64,000 nucleotides of DNA. Origin: Pontibacillus halophilus JSM 076056 = DSM 19796 (GTDB lineage: Bacteria; Bacillota; Bacilli; Bacillales; BH030062). The stretch spans positions 186,001-250,000 of the forward strand of contig NZ_AULI01000006.1 in NCBI RefSeq assembly GCF_000425205.1. The letters are read 5' to 3'. A program made the translations under genes and the position numbers. The notes under the pieces were generated by a model. That model searched no databases and was not told where the DNA came from. It saw nothing but the letters and a program-made list of their open reading frames with translations. This document shows positions 15,742-24,557 of this stretch, piece after piece. Numbering within the stretch: position 1 is the first letter of the stretch; every line of letters starts with the position of its first letter.

Positions 15742-16068
15742 CTATTCCGTTTTCGTTTGATTTGTGGCTGCATCAGTTTCATTACGGGTTTCTTCACTCT
15801 CGGTGACTTTGTCCAAATAGCCTTCAACTTGGTCAATGACAGACAGCACCTCATTGATGCCATTATTTATTGTTCCTTCCCACTTCGCAAATGATGAACG
15901 AATGGAATGAACCGCTTCAGATGGATGACTGCTATAATGCTTTACTTGTGAAGAGGTTTGTTTCAGACAGCTCACCGTTTTTTCTCGTGTAGTGCGGTCG
16001 AACATAGACACCGCCAATCCAACTAATGATCCAATCGCTACAAATTTCATTAATTTACTTTCACTCAT
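15742..16068 (-). CDS. yfkI: YfkI-like small protein (YtxH-like)
   Basis: 108 residues. A hydrophobic stretch at about 7-23 (LMKFVAIGSLVGLAVSMF) could anchor it in the membrane, followed by an amphipathic, acidic C-terminal region (IDQVEGYLDKVTESEE). The same plan is seen in YtxH-type general stress proteins. It lies between yfkJ and yfkH with GGAGGAGAGGG before ATG, as in B. subtilis. Biochemical role unknown. Confidence 0.75.
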   Translation of the reverse strand: MSESKLMKFVAIGSLVGLAVSMFDRTTREKTVSCLKQTSSQVKHYSSHPSEAVHSIRSSFAKWEGTINNGINEVLSVIDQVEGYLDKVTESEETRNETDAATNQTKTE

Positions 16069-16086
16069 TTTGCCCTCTCCTCCATT

Positions 16087-16548
16087 TTATAAAGATTTGT
16101 CCTCTTTTATGCGTTTCAATAAGTGATGACATCCTTCTACAACCAATTCATACGTATAGTCGAAGTTGTCTGTCATATATGGGTCTGGTACATCCACTTC
16201 CTTAGGGTTTGGGACATACTCCATCAATTTGACGATTGGTGCATCTTTATTCAGCTTTCTCAAATTCCTCACATTACTCGAATCCATGGGCACAATGTAA
16301 TCAAATACATCCCAATCTTCTTCTCGAACTTGGCGAGCTAGAATCCCATCCCATGAAATGTTCTCACTCTCGAGCTTCTCTCTCGTACCTGCATGAGGAG
16401 TATTCCCTTCATGCCAGTGACCCGTACCAGCCGAATCCACTTCAATTACATCTTGTAGCTGTTCACGTTTCACTAAATCTCTAAAGACCGCCTCCGCCAT
16501 CGGAGAACGACAAATGTTGCCAAGGCACACGAACAATACACGTACCAA
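16087..16548 (-). CDS. yfkJ: Low-molecular-weight protein-tyrosine phosphatase YfkJ
   Basis: About 153 residues from TTG 16548, which gives the family-typical N-terminus (M)VRVLFVCLGNICRSP; AGGTAGG lies 8 bases upstream, whereas GTG 16557 would overlap that site. Cys8 to Arg14 is the CX5R catalytic loop and DPY (in VPDPYMTDNFDY) supplies the general-acid aspartate. The enzyme dephosphorylates tyrosine, possibly also arginine, in proteins. In B. subtilis YfkJ is linked to stress resistance. It is the first gene of the yfkJ-yfkI-yfkH operon. Confidence 0.88.
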   Translation of the reverse strand: MVRVLFVCLGNICRSPMAEAVFRDLVKREQLQDVIEVDSAGTGHWHEGNTPHAGTREKLESENISWDGILARQVREEDWDVFDYIVPMDSSNVRNLRKLNKDAPIVKLMEYVPNPKEVDVPDPYMTDNFDYTYELVVEGCHHLLKRIKEDKSL

Positions 16549-16557
16549 CCCAATCAC

Positions 16558-16918
16558 CTACCTAACTTATTCAGCGTTACCCCTTATTGTACTTGAAATG
16601 AGCAAATTGGTTAAGCAAGCACTTCTGAAACCACATTTAATCCACACTTTTTTCTACACCCAAAATTGGCTATTGACATTTATACAAAATTTTCGGAATA
16701 TTTTATATATACGTTCGTCCATTTTATTTTTGGGAAGCTTTGTTACATGTAAATGTAAACACATGAAGAGTAGATCAGATAGGTCAAAGGAAGTGAAACG
16801 GTGTAATAACGAGGCTCAATGAAGACGGACACGTCCTGTAGTAATGCCGTCTCCCCTCCTTCATCTTATCCAACTCAACACTACATGTAACAGAGTCAAT
16901 TAGAAAGGGGTTTTTCAT
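16558..16918. other. Divergent regulatory region before the AGCS symporter
   Basis: About 360 bases without a gene. It contains TTGACA at 16673-16678, a CodY-like box at 16688-16702, TTACATGTAA at 16743-16752 with a partial copy (TACATGTAA) at 16882-16890, and a hairpin AGACGG...CCGTCT at about 16824-16853. The long leader could form RNA structure, but I do not recognise a riboswitch class. Confidence 0.45.
16688..16702. promoter_or_regulatory. CodY-like operator
   Basis: AATTTTCGGAATATT matches the CodY consensus AATTTTCWGAAAATT at 13 of 15 positions. It lies just downstream of TTGACA, over the expected -10 region of the symporter promoter. CodY represses amino-acid uptake genes in rich conditions, which suits the downstream symporter. 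Confidence 0.45.
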
Positions 16919-18307
16919 TTGGGAAAAGAGAATGAAGTTACATTGCAACGTGTACTCGACACAATCAGCGGTTGGGTATGGGGGGTCCCGTTACTCGTTC
17001 TGCTTGTCGGTACAGGAATTTATTTAACGTTACGCCTTGGCTTCCTTCAGTTTCGCACCCTTCCTTACGCACTTCGACTCGTATTTTCTAAATCTCACAA
17101 CAACGATACCAAATCAGAAGGTGATATTTCTCACTACAAATCACTCACAACTGCACTCGCTGCTACAATTGGGACAGGGAACATCGCCGGTGTGGCCACT
17201 GCCATCTTCTTAGGTGGACCGGGTGCTGTATTCTGGATGTGGCTCACAGCCCTATTCGGTATGGCAACCAAGTATGCAGAAGCCATCCTAGCTGTTAAAT
17301 ACCGGATTACCGGAGAAGATGGGAAAATGGCTGGAGGACCGATGTATTACTTAGAGCGCGGGTTGAATGCGAAGTGGCTTGGTGTGTTGTTTGCTGTCTT
17401 CGGTTCCATTGCTGCGTTTGGTATTGGAAACATGGTTCAATCAAATTCTGTTGCGGACGCACTTGAAACAACGTTTAATATCCCTACTTTCGCAACTGGT
17501 GCAATTCTGTTGATCCTTACTACAGCTGTTATACTCGGTGGAATTAAGAGTATCGGAAACGTGACAGCCTTCTTCGTGCCAATTATGGCAGCTTTCTATG
17601 TCATTGCTGGACTTATTATCATCGTTATGAACTTCGACCTTGTACCAAGTGCCTTTGGACTTATTTTCTCTGATGCCTTCTCAGGTGAAGCTGTTGCAGG
17701 GGGAGCAATCGGAACAGTAATTCGATTTGGGGTTGCGAGAGGCGTCTTCTCTAATGAAGCGGGGCTTGGTTCAGCACCGATTGCCGCTGCTGCAGCTCGA
17801 ACAGACTATCCTGGTCGCCAAGCACTTGTATCTATGACTCAAGTATTCATTGATACCATTGTCGTGTGTACGATTACGGGGCTTACCATTGTTATGGGGA
17901 ATAAATACGGAGGAGAGTTAGATGGTGCGGACTTAACGTCTGAATCTTTCGCAACATTCTTAGGGAGTACAGGCTCAATCATTGTCTCTATAGGACTTGT
18001 CTTCTTCGCCTTCTCAACCATCTTAGGTTGGTCCTACTACGGAGAGCGATGCTTTACTTATCTCTTTAGTCAAAAGTGGGTCCCGATTTACCGTTCTGTC
18101 TTCCTCTTACTCGTCTTCGTTGGAGCGATTCTAAAGATCGGTATTGTATGGACGTTCGCAGATATTATGAACGGACTAATGGCCTTCCCGAACTTAGTAG
18201 GGCTTCTGCTCCTTTCTGGTGTGGTTGTCTCTGAAACGAAACGATTCCTGAGAGTCATGAAAGAAGAAAAAGCTGAACAACGTGGTTCTGTTTCCACAGA
18301 TGCCTAA
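16919..18307 (+). CDS. Sodium:alanine/glycine symporter (AGCS family)
   Basis: 462 residues from TTG 16919, 8 bases after AAAGGGG. About 10-11 membrane segments; AGCS hallmarks are TALAATIGTGNIAGVATAI, GGPGAVFWMWLTALFGMATKYAE, GVARGVFSNEAGLGSAPIAAA and ILGWSYYGERC. It imports alanine or glycine with Na+. A paralogue lies at 32937-34289. A CodY-like box in its promoter suggests nutrient control. Confidence 0.88.
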   Translation: MGKENEVTLQRVLDTISGWVWGVPLLVLLVGTGIYLTLRLGFLQFRTLPYALRLVFSKSHNNDTKSEGDISHYKSLTTALAATIGTGNIAGVATAIFLGGPGAVFWMWLTALFGMATKYAEAILAVKYRITGEDGKMAGGPMYYLERGLNAKWLGVLFAVFGSIAAFGIGNMVQSNSVADALETTFNIPTFATGAILLILTTAVILGGIKSIGNVTAFFVPIMAAFYVIAGLIIIVMNFDLVPSAFGLIFSDAFSGEAVAGGAIGTVIRFGVARGVFSNEAGLGSAPIAAAAARTDYPGRQALVSMTQVFIDTIVVCTITGLTIVMGNKYGGELDGADLTSESFATFLGSTGSIIVSIGLVFFAFSTILGWSYYGERCFTYLFSQKWVPIYRSVFLLLVFVGAILKIGIVWTFADIMNGLMAFPNLVGLLLLSGVVVSETKRFLRVMKEEKAEQRGSVSTDA

Positions 18308-18346
18308 ACGAAACCCCCAAGCGCTACAGCGTTTGGGGGTTTCGTT
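18307..18346. terminator. Bidirectional terminator
   Basis: Stem 18307-18320 with 18333-18346 (14 bp perfect, extended by inner GCG/CGC-type pairing) between convergent genes. It overlaps the 3' end of the GGDEF/EAL gene. Confidence 0.8.
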
Positions 18347-20495
18347 GTTGCAATAAGTGCTCGAACATCTCAGGAGACAACGGTTTACTGAAATAGAAGC
18401 CTTGATAGTATTCGCAGCCTTCTTCTTTCAGAAACTGTAGAACATGTTCATCTTCTACGCCTTCAGCGATAACTTCCAAGTTAAACGTATGAGCAAGCTG
18501 GATGACCGCCTTGACGATTTCTGCATTGTTCTGATTGCATTTAAGATTCTGGATGAATGTCTGGTCAATCTTTAAATAATTTAGTGGGAAACGCGGAAGA
18601 TATCCAAGCGAGGAGTAGCCTGTTCCAAAGTCGTCTATGGAAAGTTTTACTCCCATCTCCCTTAACTCCTTTAAGGTTTGCATGCATTCTTCTGTGTTTT
18701 GCATGATACTGTTCTCTGTAATTTCAATTTCTAAGTATTCTGGGGGGAGACCCGTATTCTCAAGGATTTGTTCTACCTTTTTTGAGAAGTTATGGCGTTG
18801 AAGCTCAATTGCTGACACGTTAACAGCAACCCGTTGAGGAGGATAACCCTCTAGTAACCATTCCTGATTCTGACGGCACGCTTCAAAGATGACCCACTCA
18901 CCCATTTGAATAATGAGTCCCGTTTCTTCTGCGACGGGGATAAATTTAGCAGGGCTTAAGAGTCCCTTCTGTGGATGAGTCCACCGAATCAATGCTTCCA
19001 TACCACTTATTTCACCAGTTTGAACATTTACCTTAGGCTGGTAGTAAAGCTCAAGTTCATGAGCTTGTAGCGCTCGCCTGAGATCACCTTCTAAGTTAAC
19101 CATGTCATGATACGTTTCATTCATATTTGGAGAATAAATAACGACACCCTGGCCCTTATGTAGCTTGCAGTATTGCATAGCAATGTCTGCATGACTAATG
19201 AGCTGGTCGCATGTGAATCCTCCTAACGGATAAATGGTCACGCCCATACTTGCTGTAAGAAAGAATTCTTTCTCACGAATCATGATGGGGCGCTCAATTT
19301 GTTTTAACACTTCGTTTCCTAGATTTTCGACGTAATCCAAGTCTTCCGCATCATTCACAACGATGACGAACTCATCACCACTAAATCGATACAACTCATC
19401 TTGATAGCCTAGGATCTCAAGCACACGTTCAGCAATTGTAACGAGCACTTGATCACCGTATCGATGGCCGAACGCGTCATTGATGTACTTAAAGCGATTT
19501 AAGTCAAGGAACAAGACTGCAAAGGACCGACCATTGCTTCTTGATAACTCAATACTACGATCTACGTTCTCTCTTAACTTACGGCGATTGGGCAAGTCAG
19601 TAAGTGGATCATGGTACGCAATATATCGAACGCGCAGCTCCGCTTCTTCATGGTCCGTAATGTCTACAGACGACCCTATCACTTCAATGACTTTACCATT
19701 CTCAATTACAGGAGAGAGGTTCGTATATAAATACTTTTCATAGAATCGTTCTTTATAAGAAACTTCTTCTCCCTCGAATGCACGCTCATAGTGACGCTGT
19801 AAGAATGCAGCCTTATCTTTACCGAACAAGTCTTGTAATTTCTTTCCGTTCACAATTGCCGTTGACATGCCAAGAACACCAGCTAATTTCCCTTCAAATA
19901 ACGTGAAATGGTATTCTCCGGTGTAGGGGTGACGCTCCACTTTAAAGACTAGATTCACGAGCGCTTGAACCGTACGAAGAAAATCATGAGCAACATGGTC
20001 CTTGAATAAGGGATTTCCTTCAAATCCCTGATTTCGGCCGCACAGAATAATCGCCCCTTGGACATGGCTTTGAACGTCCATAACAGGCATAACCGTTGCT
20101 TGCATCCATATTTCACCGTGGGTCTTTAACAATCCTGTCCATGTTTCTCCCATACGCATCGTATTCCAAACATCTTGAAGGTTAGCACGATACGAACCTG
20201 TATACACCAACTCATATACATCCTCAAATTTCGGTTTGCGATGATTGCTCGCTACGAGGAATCCAGAAACATCATTGGTCTGCACAATTTCTCCGCTATC
20301 ATTCAATACCATAACCGATAGCGAATTAGGAGCATTCTTAACAGAACCTGACTTCATCATGTAAGCAGCCAGCGACTTATGAAGCTTTCCACGGTCTAGT
20401 TGCCTCCCTTGTAACACCCGAGATTGATCGACCGCGTCACTTATTCGTTTGTATAATTGGTCTAATAGATATGTCTCCGAGTATAGTAAATCCAT
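18324..20495 (-). CDS. PAS-GGDEF-EAL cyclic-di-GMP signalling protein
   Basis: 723 residues from ATG 20495 (AAGGTGGAG 3-5 bases upstream); no membrane helices, so cytoplasmic. An N-terminal sensor-like region (about 1-190) is followed by a PAS domain (190-285), a GGDEF domain with SGDEF at 372-376, and an EAL domain with EAL at 500-502, EIEITEN, DDFGTGYSS, KIDQTF and AEGVE. The EAL metal- and catalytic-site motifs look complete, so c-di-GMP hydrolysis is likely. The GGDEF signature has Ser for the first Gly, a variant that can be active or can serve as a regulatory GTP site. The start of the open frame at GTG 20543 has a poor ribosome site. Confidence 0.87.
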   Translation of the reverse strand: MDLLYSETYLLDQLYKRISDAVDQSRVLQGRQLDRGKLHKSLAAYMMKSGSVKNAPNSLSVMVLNDSGEIVQTNDVSGFLVASNHRKPKFEDVYELVYTGSYRANLQDVWNTMRMGETWTGLLKTHGEIWMQATVMPVMDVQSHVQGAIILCGRNQGFEGNPLFKDHVAHDFLRTVQALVNLVFKVERHPYTGEYHFTLFEGKLAGVLGMSTAIVNGKKLQDLFGKDKAAFLQRHYERAFEGEEVSYKERFYEKYLYTNLSPVIENGKVIEVIGSSVDITDHEEAELRVRYIAYHDPLTDLPNRRKLRENVDRSIELSRSNGRSFAVLFLDLNRFKYINDAFGHRYGDQVLVTIAERVLEILGYQDELYRFSGDEFVIVVNDAEDLDYVENLGNEVLKQIERPIMIREKEFFLTASMGVTIYPLGGFTCDQLISHADIAMQYCKLHKGQGVVIYSPNMNETYHDMVNLEGDLRRALQAHELELYYQPKVNVQTGEISGMEALIRWTHPQKGLLSPAKFIPVAEETGLIIQMGEWVIFEACRQNQEWLLEGYPPQRVAVNVSAIELQRHNFSKKVEQILENTGLPPEYLEIEITENSIMQNTEECMQTLKELREMGVKLSIDDFGTGYSSLGYLPRFPLNYLKIDQTFIQNLKCNQNNAEIVKAVIQLAHTFNLEVIAEGVEDEHVLQFLKEEGCEYYQGFYFSKPLSPEMFEHLLQQRNPQTL

Positions 20496-20602
20496 ATGCT
20501 CCACCTTTACCCTTACCTTATTCTTTCTGTAAACGCTCGACACTTCTTTTTACTATATCGGTCATAGTGGAAAAGTGTTTAACTTCTTCCACATGTTCCA
20601 TA

Positions 20603-21274
20603 CTATTCAACAGACACTTTCTCCACACAACCTGGACCGTCATTCTTCGCAGAGTTCACCATTGAGTGTACCGGATAAGCCTCCAACTCAGGGGGTGAAA
20701 ATTGGCGCAGAGCGTCGTGGACTTGTTTCGCATTACGGGTCTCAGACTGAATCCACCATTGTTCTTGCTCTTCTGGAAGGATGATCGGCATACGGTGATG
20801 AAGGGATTCCATAAACGGATTGGCTTCCCGTGTCAGAATTGTGCATGTAACAAGATCCTCATCGCCATCACGCCACCTATCCCATAATCCTGCAAATGAG
20901 AAGAATGATTGTTTAGGCGCATAGATTCGGTAAGGTTGCTTCCTCCCATTCTCTTCCTTCCATTCAAAGAAACTGTCCGCGACAATAATGCAACGCTTTC
21001 GCTCCATTAACCGTTTGAAGCTCGGCTTTTCATGGGCTGTTTCAGAACGCGCGTTAATCATTTTATACCCAATAGATGGATCTTTCGCCCACACAGGCAC
21101 AAGCCCCCACTTCAAATACCCAGCTCGATTGTTCTCTCCATCGTGTACAACTGAAAGTACTTGCTGTCCCGGGGCAATATTGTACCTAGGGGAACCCCCC
21201 TCTAGTTCCTGTTCAATGTGGAAATGAGTAAGCACATCTTCTGGTTGAATCGTAAATGTAAATCGTCCACACAT
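20603..21274 (-). CDS. SOS response-associated peptidase (HMCES/YedK family)
   Basis: 223 residues from ATG 21274, chosen because the active-site cysteine must be residue 2 (MCGRFT) and AAGGAGG lies 9 bases upstream. Other conserved features are YNIAPGQ, WGLVPVWAKD, NARSET, CIIVADSFFEW with the catalytic Glu, and LHHRMPIIL. HMCES/YedK proteins covalently trap abasic sites in single-stranded DNA through Cys2, forming a thiazolidine link that protects the DNA. It stands alone between the c-di-GMP gene and a divergent HAD gene. No LexA box was recognised. Confidence 0.9.
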   Translation of the reverse strand: MCGRFTFTIQPEDVLTHFHIEQELEGGSPRYNIAPGQQVLSVVHDGENNRAGYLKWGLVPVWAKDPSIGYKMINARSETAHEKPSFKRLMERKRCIIVADSFFEWKEENGRKQPYRIYAPKQSFFSFAGLWDRWRDGDEDLVTCTILTREANPFMESLHHRMPIILPEEQEQWWIQSETRNAKQVHDALRQFSPPELEAYPVHSMVNSAKNDGPGCVEKVSVE

Positions 21275-21408
21275 TGTCTTCATCCTCCTTAAGCTACTCC
21301 TACTCTTTCCTATACTTTTCGTGAACATTCCTCATTTTCCTTTTTGTAAGGTCAAGTAGATAGGAAACCATAAATTAGATAAACTAGAAGAACAAGGTGG
21401 TGTAGAAG

Positions 21409-22227
21409 TTGAAACTTGAGGATTATTCACTAGTCATCTTTGACTTGGATGGGACGTTGTACGAAGATACCGCTCACTTCTCCTTATTTGCAGAAAAGCT
21501 AAAGCACGAACTTCCATTGGAACGGCAGCATGCATTTGAGCGGGATGAGAAATGTGTGCAGAAGGGGGAGCATCCATTAGCGATTGGAAAGGTTTACGAT
21601 ACTTTAGAGGATATCATTTGGACGTGGGATCCTTTTACGGACATGCTAATTGAACCGTTAACATGGGATGGGAAAGAAGCGCCTATTGAGCAGAAGTCCA
21701 TTTCATTTCGCGCGAGTGATGTAGACTTTGATCGGTGGTTATCGATTGGAGATGGATGGTGGCCCCCATATGTGTTAGCCAGGCATCATGGCGTTCCTAT
21801 GGAGACTTGCCATAAGGTATACAACGAAACAAAAGTGGTGATGTCAAGCGAAGGTGGATGGATGACAAGGACGGAGGGGTTACGAAACACACTCCTTAGC
21901 TGGAAAGAGCAGAAGCATCTTGTGCTCGTAACCAATAGCGACAAAGAGGATGTTATTCGAATTCTTTCTAAATTAAACCTAGACGATGTGTTCTCTCATA
22001 TTATCCCTTCCGCTATGAAGCCAAAAGAAACAGAACATCATTTCAAATCGTTATTAGAAACGTACAAGCTTGAGCCCCATGATGCGCTATCAATTGGAGA
22101 TAACTTCATCAATGAAATAGCGCCCGCACTAAAGTTAGGGATGGCTAGCTGTTGGCTTACACCAGATGAGCCCCCAATCACACACCCTAATTTATTTGCA
22201 GTTTCTTCACTCAAGCAGGTCTTCTAA
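21409..22227 (+). CDS. HAD family hydrolase
   Basis: 272 residues from TTG 21409 with AAGGTGGTG upstream. HAD motifs in order: FDLDGTLY at about 10-17 (nucleophile Asp), LVTNS at about 173-177, a Lys in AMKPKETEH, and SIGDNFINEI at about 226-235. A cap domain of about 120 residues containing two Trp-rich segments (WTWDPFTD, DGWWPP) lies between motifs 1 and 2. It probably removes phosphate from a small metabolite; the substrate is not predictable. The 3' end overlaps the convergent GNAT gene by 4 bases. Confidence 0.8.
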   Translation: MKLEDYSLVIFDLDGTLYEDTAHFSLFAEKLKHELPLERQHAFERDEKCVQKGEHPLAIGKVYDTLEDIIWTWDPFTDMLIEPLTWDGKEAPIEQKSISFRASDVDFDRWLSIGDGWWPPYVLARHHGVPMETCHKVYNETKVVMSSEGGWMTRTEGLRNTLLSWKEQKHLVLVTNSDKEDVIRILSKLNLDDVFSHIIPSAMKPKETEHHFKSLLETYKLEPHDALSIGDNFINEIAPALKLGMASCWLTPDEPPITHPNLFAVSSLKQVF

Positions 22228-22676
22228 TGCTTGAACAAGGAACAGGATAGTACGCGTTCTCCATATTTCATTTCTCCTGTAGGATGAAAGCCAAATTGAT
22301 AGAAGAACGAAGCAGCACCAACATTCTCTGGGTCATGACTTAAGGTAACCTCTTGCTGGTTCAGCTTCATGGCCCACTTTCTTAAGTCTTCCATTATAAG
22401 CGTAAGCGCTTCTCTTCCATATCCCTGCCTCTGGTATTGAACATCGATCATAAATCGATACAACCATAATTGGCCATCTTCTTCATCCACCCCATACATC
22501 GCAAACCCAATCATTTCTCGACCATGATAAATTCCCATTGCTTTAAATTCACCAAGAAACTGATATTGGGCAAGAGACAACACATTGGATGCAATCCATT
22601 TCTGTTGTTCTTCAGTTACTTTCAACAGGACACAGTCTTCCCAGTTATTCTTTGTTACTGGCCAGAGCTTAATCAC
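22224..22676 (-). CDS. GNAT family N-acetyltransferase
   Basis: About 150 residues from GTG 22676, 9 bases after AAGGGGG; the longer frame to 22709 has no ribosome site. The acetyl-CoA-binding motif QRQGYGREAL follows the beta strand LYRFMIDV, and PENVGAASFFYQFGFHPTGE completes the fold. The pattern resembles polyamine acetyltransferases (BltD/PaiA group), so spermidine is a possible substrate, by inference. Confidence 0.78.
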   Translation of the reverse strand: MIKLWPVTKNNWEDCVLLKVTEEQQKWIASNVLSLAQYQFLGEFKAMGIYHGREMIGFAMYGVDEEDGQLWLYRFMIDVQYQRQGYGREALTLIMEDLRKWAMKLNQQEVTLSHDPENVGAASFFYQFGFHPTGEMKYGERVLSCSLFKH

Positions 22677-22770
22677 ATCGGAGAGCCCCCTTACACTCGT
22701 CTCTTTCAATTAATTCTTGATTGATTCGTAATCTCCTTGTTTTCATAGCCTGCCAATTTATTCTTACACG

Positions 22771-22818
22771 TAAATAAAACACTCTGTTCCGACCATAGCC
22801 TATGCGGAACAGAGTGTT
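22771..22818 (-). terminator. Terminator of the ABC-TetR operon
   Basis: A perfect 14-bp stem (22778-22791 with 22805-22818) followed by TTTATTTACG on the minus strand. Confidence 0.82.
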
Positions 22819-22828
22819 AGCGTGATTC

Positions 22829-23488
22829 TTATGATTGATGGATTCCATACATGATGAAATCAATTGTTCGTTCAATTTCAGCTTCGTCGTCCCATTCAGC
22901 ATCAGGAAGAATAAGAAGACGCGTAACGATCATACCGATAATAGACGTCATCACAAATCGAATGACGGATTCAACTGGATAATCTCGAATTTGACCTTCC
23001 TTCTGGTAATGTTCAACCTTCTCCTTAAATGATGGATACACATGTTGGGAGAACTGTTGTTGAAGCTTCTCCTTAAGTTCAGGGTGAAAAGCCATTTCTT
23101 GAAGCATAATCTTCAAGAAGGGCAAATTCTTCTTCACAAATTGGTAACGCTCATAGACTAACGTTCGCAACAACTGATCATATCGGTCGTAGTCTGGACT
23201 AAACACTTCTTTCACAAATTTATTTGCAAAGACTGGGAGAGCCACTTTCGTAATCATCGGAGTTACGATGGAGAAGAGCAATTCTTTCTTCGTCTTATAA
23301 TGTCGAAAGATTGTTCCCTCTGCTACACCAGCACGCTTGGCAATCTCGCTTGTAGAAGTTGCGTTATATCCTTTCTCTGAGAAAATTTCGATAGCAGCCT
23401 CTAATATCTTGGTCTGCTTTGGGGTGAGCTTTAAGGTGTCATTTTCAGTTTCTTGGAGGATCTCTTGGAGATTCAGCTCATCACTCAT
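22829..23488 (-). CDS. TetR family transcriptional repressor
   Basis: 219 residues. The N-terminal helix-turn-helix reads ILEAAIEIFSEKGYNATSTSEIAKRAGVAEGTIFRHYKTKKEL (about 28-70); the remainder is the ligand-binding helical domain. It is the third gene of the operon with the ABC exporter genes, 28 bases after the permease stop. Twin palindromes in the operon promoter (25296-25337) are the natural target, giving autoregulation and drug-inducible efflux. The ligand is unknown. Confidence 0.85.
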   Translation of the reverse strand: MSDELNLQEILQETENDTLKLTPKQTKILEAAIEIFSEKGYNATSTSEIAKRAGVAEGTIFRHYKTKKELLFSIVTPMITKVALPVFANKFVKEVFSPDYDRYDQLLRTLVYERYQFVKKNLPFLKIMLQEMAFHPELKEKLQQQFSQHVYPSFKEKVEHYQKEGQIRDYPVESVIRFVMTSIIGMIVTRLLILPDAEWDDEAEIERTIDFIMYGIHQS

Positions 23489-23516
23489 GCGATTTCTCCC
23501 TTTTCATTTTTCTCTA

Positions 23517-24557
23517 TTATAACTTTCGGTGCTTACGTAATGCCAACACATTTAACGTAAAGAACAAGACGACAAATGCAATTAAGACCACCATTTCTAC
23601 CCAAATATCTATAAACCCAGCATCTCTAATCATAACATCACGCAATGCTTCTGCTCCGTATGAAAGTGGTAAGACATGCTGTAACCATCGTAACCACGGA
23701 GTCATCGTTTCTAAACTGAACATCCCGGAGAAGAAAACTTGTGGAATGATGACCAGTGGAATGAACTGAAACATTTGGAATTCACTCTTCGCATAAGTGG
23801 ATAATAACGTTCCTAGCGTAAGCGCGGTCAGTGCTAGTATGAACGTAATAAGCAACACATAGCCGATGTTTCCAACCATCCACATATCAAGCACATAGAT
23901 AGAATAGGAGACAATCACGAGCGTTTGAATAAGGGTGAAGATTCCAAAGCCAATGACATAGCCCATCACAATTTCAAACCGTTTCAACGGTGTCGATAGA
24001 AGTCGTTCTAAAGTTCCTTGCGTTCGTTCTCTTAAGAACGAGACTCCTCCGGTAATAAATACGAAGAAGAAGACGAAGAATCCTACGAGTACTGGCCCTA
24101 CATTATCAAACAGTCCTAAGTCCTCGCCGCCATGCAGGAACGAGAATGATAAATCTAAAGGCTGTGCTCCTTTGGACTCCTCACTAAGCGTTTTAGTGGT
24201 AGACTGGACGACCTTTCGAACAGCCGAGACCTCGTTTGGATTACTCCCTTCGAGTTGGATTGTCGCTTCCCTACCCTCGAAATAAATCACCCCATCCAAC
24301 TCTCCTGATTCTAGCTCATCAAAGGCATCTTCCTTAGTTGTAAAGCTAGCAAGTTCGGCATCTTGAGATTCAAGAGCTTTAGTGAATGGAGCAGGTCCTT
24401 CAACCAGTCCAATCTTAGGTTCATATTGTTCGCCGTCAAATACAAGCCACATTAGCGTAAGAACGAGCAACGGAGCCATAATCATAAGTGCCATCGACCG
24501 CTTGTCACGTCTGAATTGACGTAAGATACGTTTGGAGATAGCGATACTGTTCATCAT
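23517..24557 (-). CDS. ABC-2 type transporter permease
   Basis: 346 residues. One N-terminal membrane helix (MALMIMAPLLVLTLMWLVFD) is followed by an extracellular domain to about residue 155 and five C-terminal helices with SFLRERTQGTLERLLSTPLKRFEIVMGY, the ABC-2 coupling motif. It pairs with the upstream ATPase, overlapping it by 4 bases (ATGA), to form a drug, lipid or antibiotic exporter. Substrate unknown. Confidence 0.85.
   Translation of the reverse strand: MMNSIAISKRILRQFRRDKRSMALMIMAPLLVLTLMWLVFDGEQYEPKIGLVEGPAPFTKALESQDAELASFTTKEDAFDELESGELDGVIYFEGREATIQLEGSNPNEVSAVRKVVQSTTKTLSEESKGAQPLDLSFSFLHGGEDLGLFDNVGPVLVGFFVFFFVFITGGVSFLRERTQGTLERLLSTPLKRFEIVMGYVIGFGIFTLIQTLVIVSYSIYVLDMWMVGNIGYVLLITFILALTALTLGTLLSTYAKSEFQMFQFIPLVIIPQVFFSGMFSLETMTPWLRWLQHVLPLSYGAEALRDVMIRDAGFIDIWVEMVVLIAFVVLFFTLNVLALRKHRKL

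Noticed and set aside
16720-16900. Glycine or other known riboswitch before the AGCS symporter
   Set aside because: I could not find the conserved core motifs of glycine, c-di-AMP, SAM or T-box elements.
22669-22902. Minus-strand 77-codon frame across the TetR gene end and its terminator
   Set aside because: It crosses a strong terminator and overlaps two real genes in other frames.
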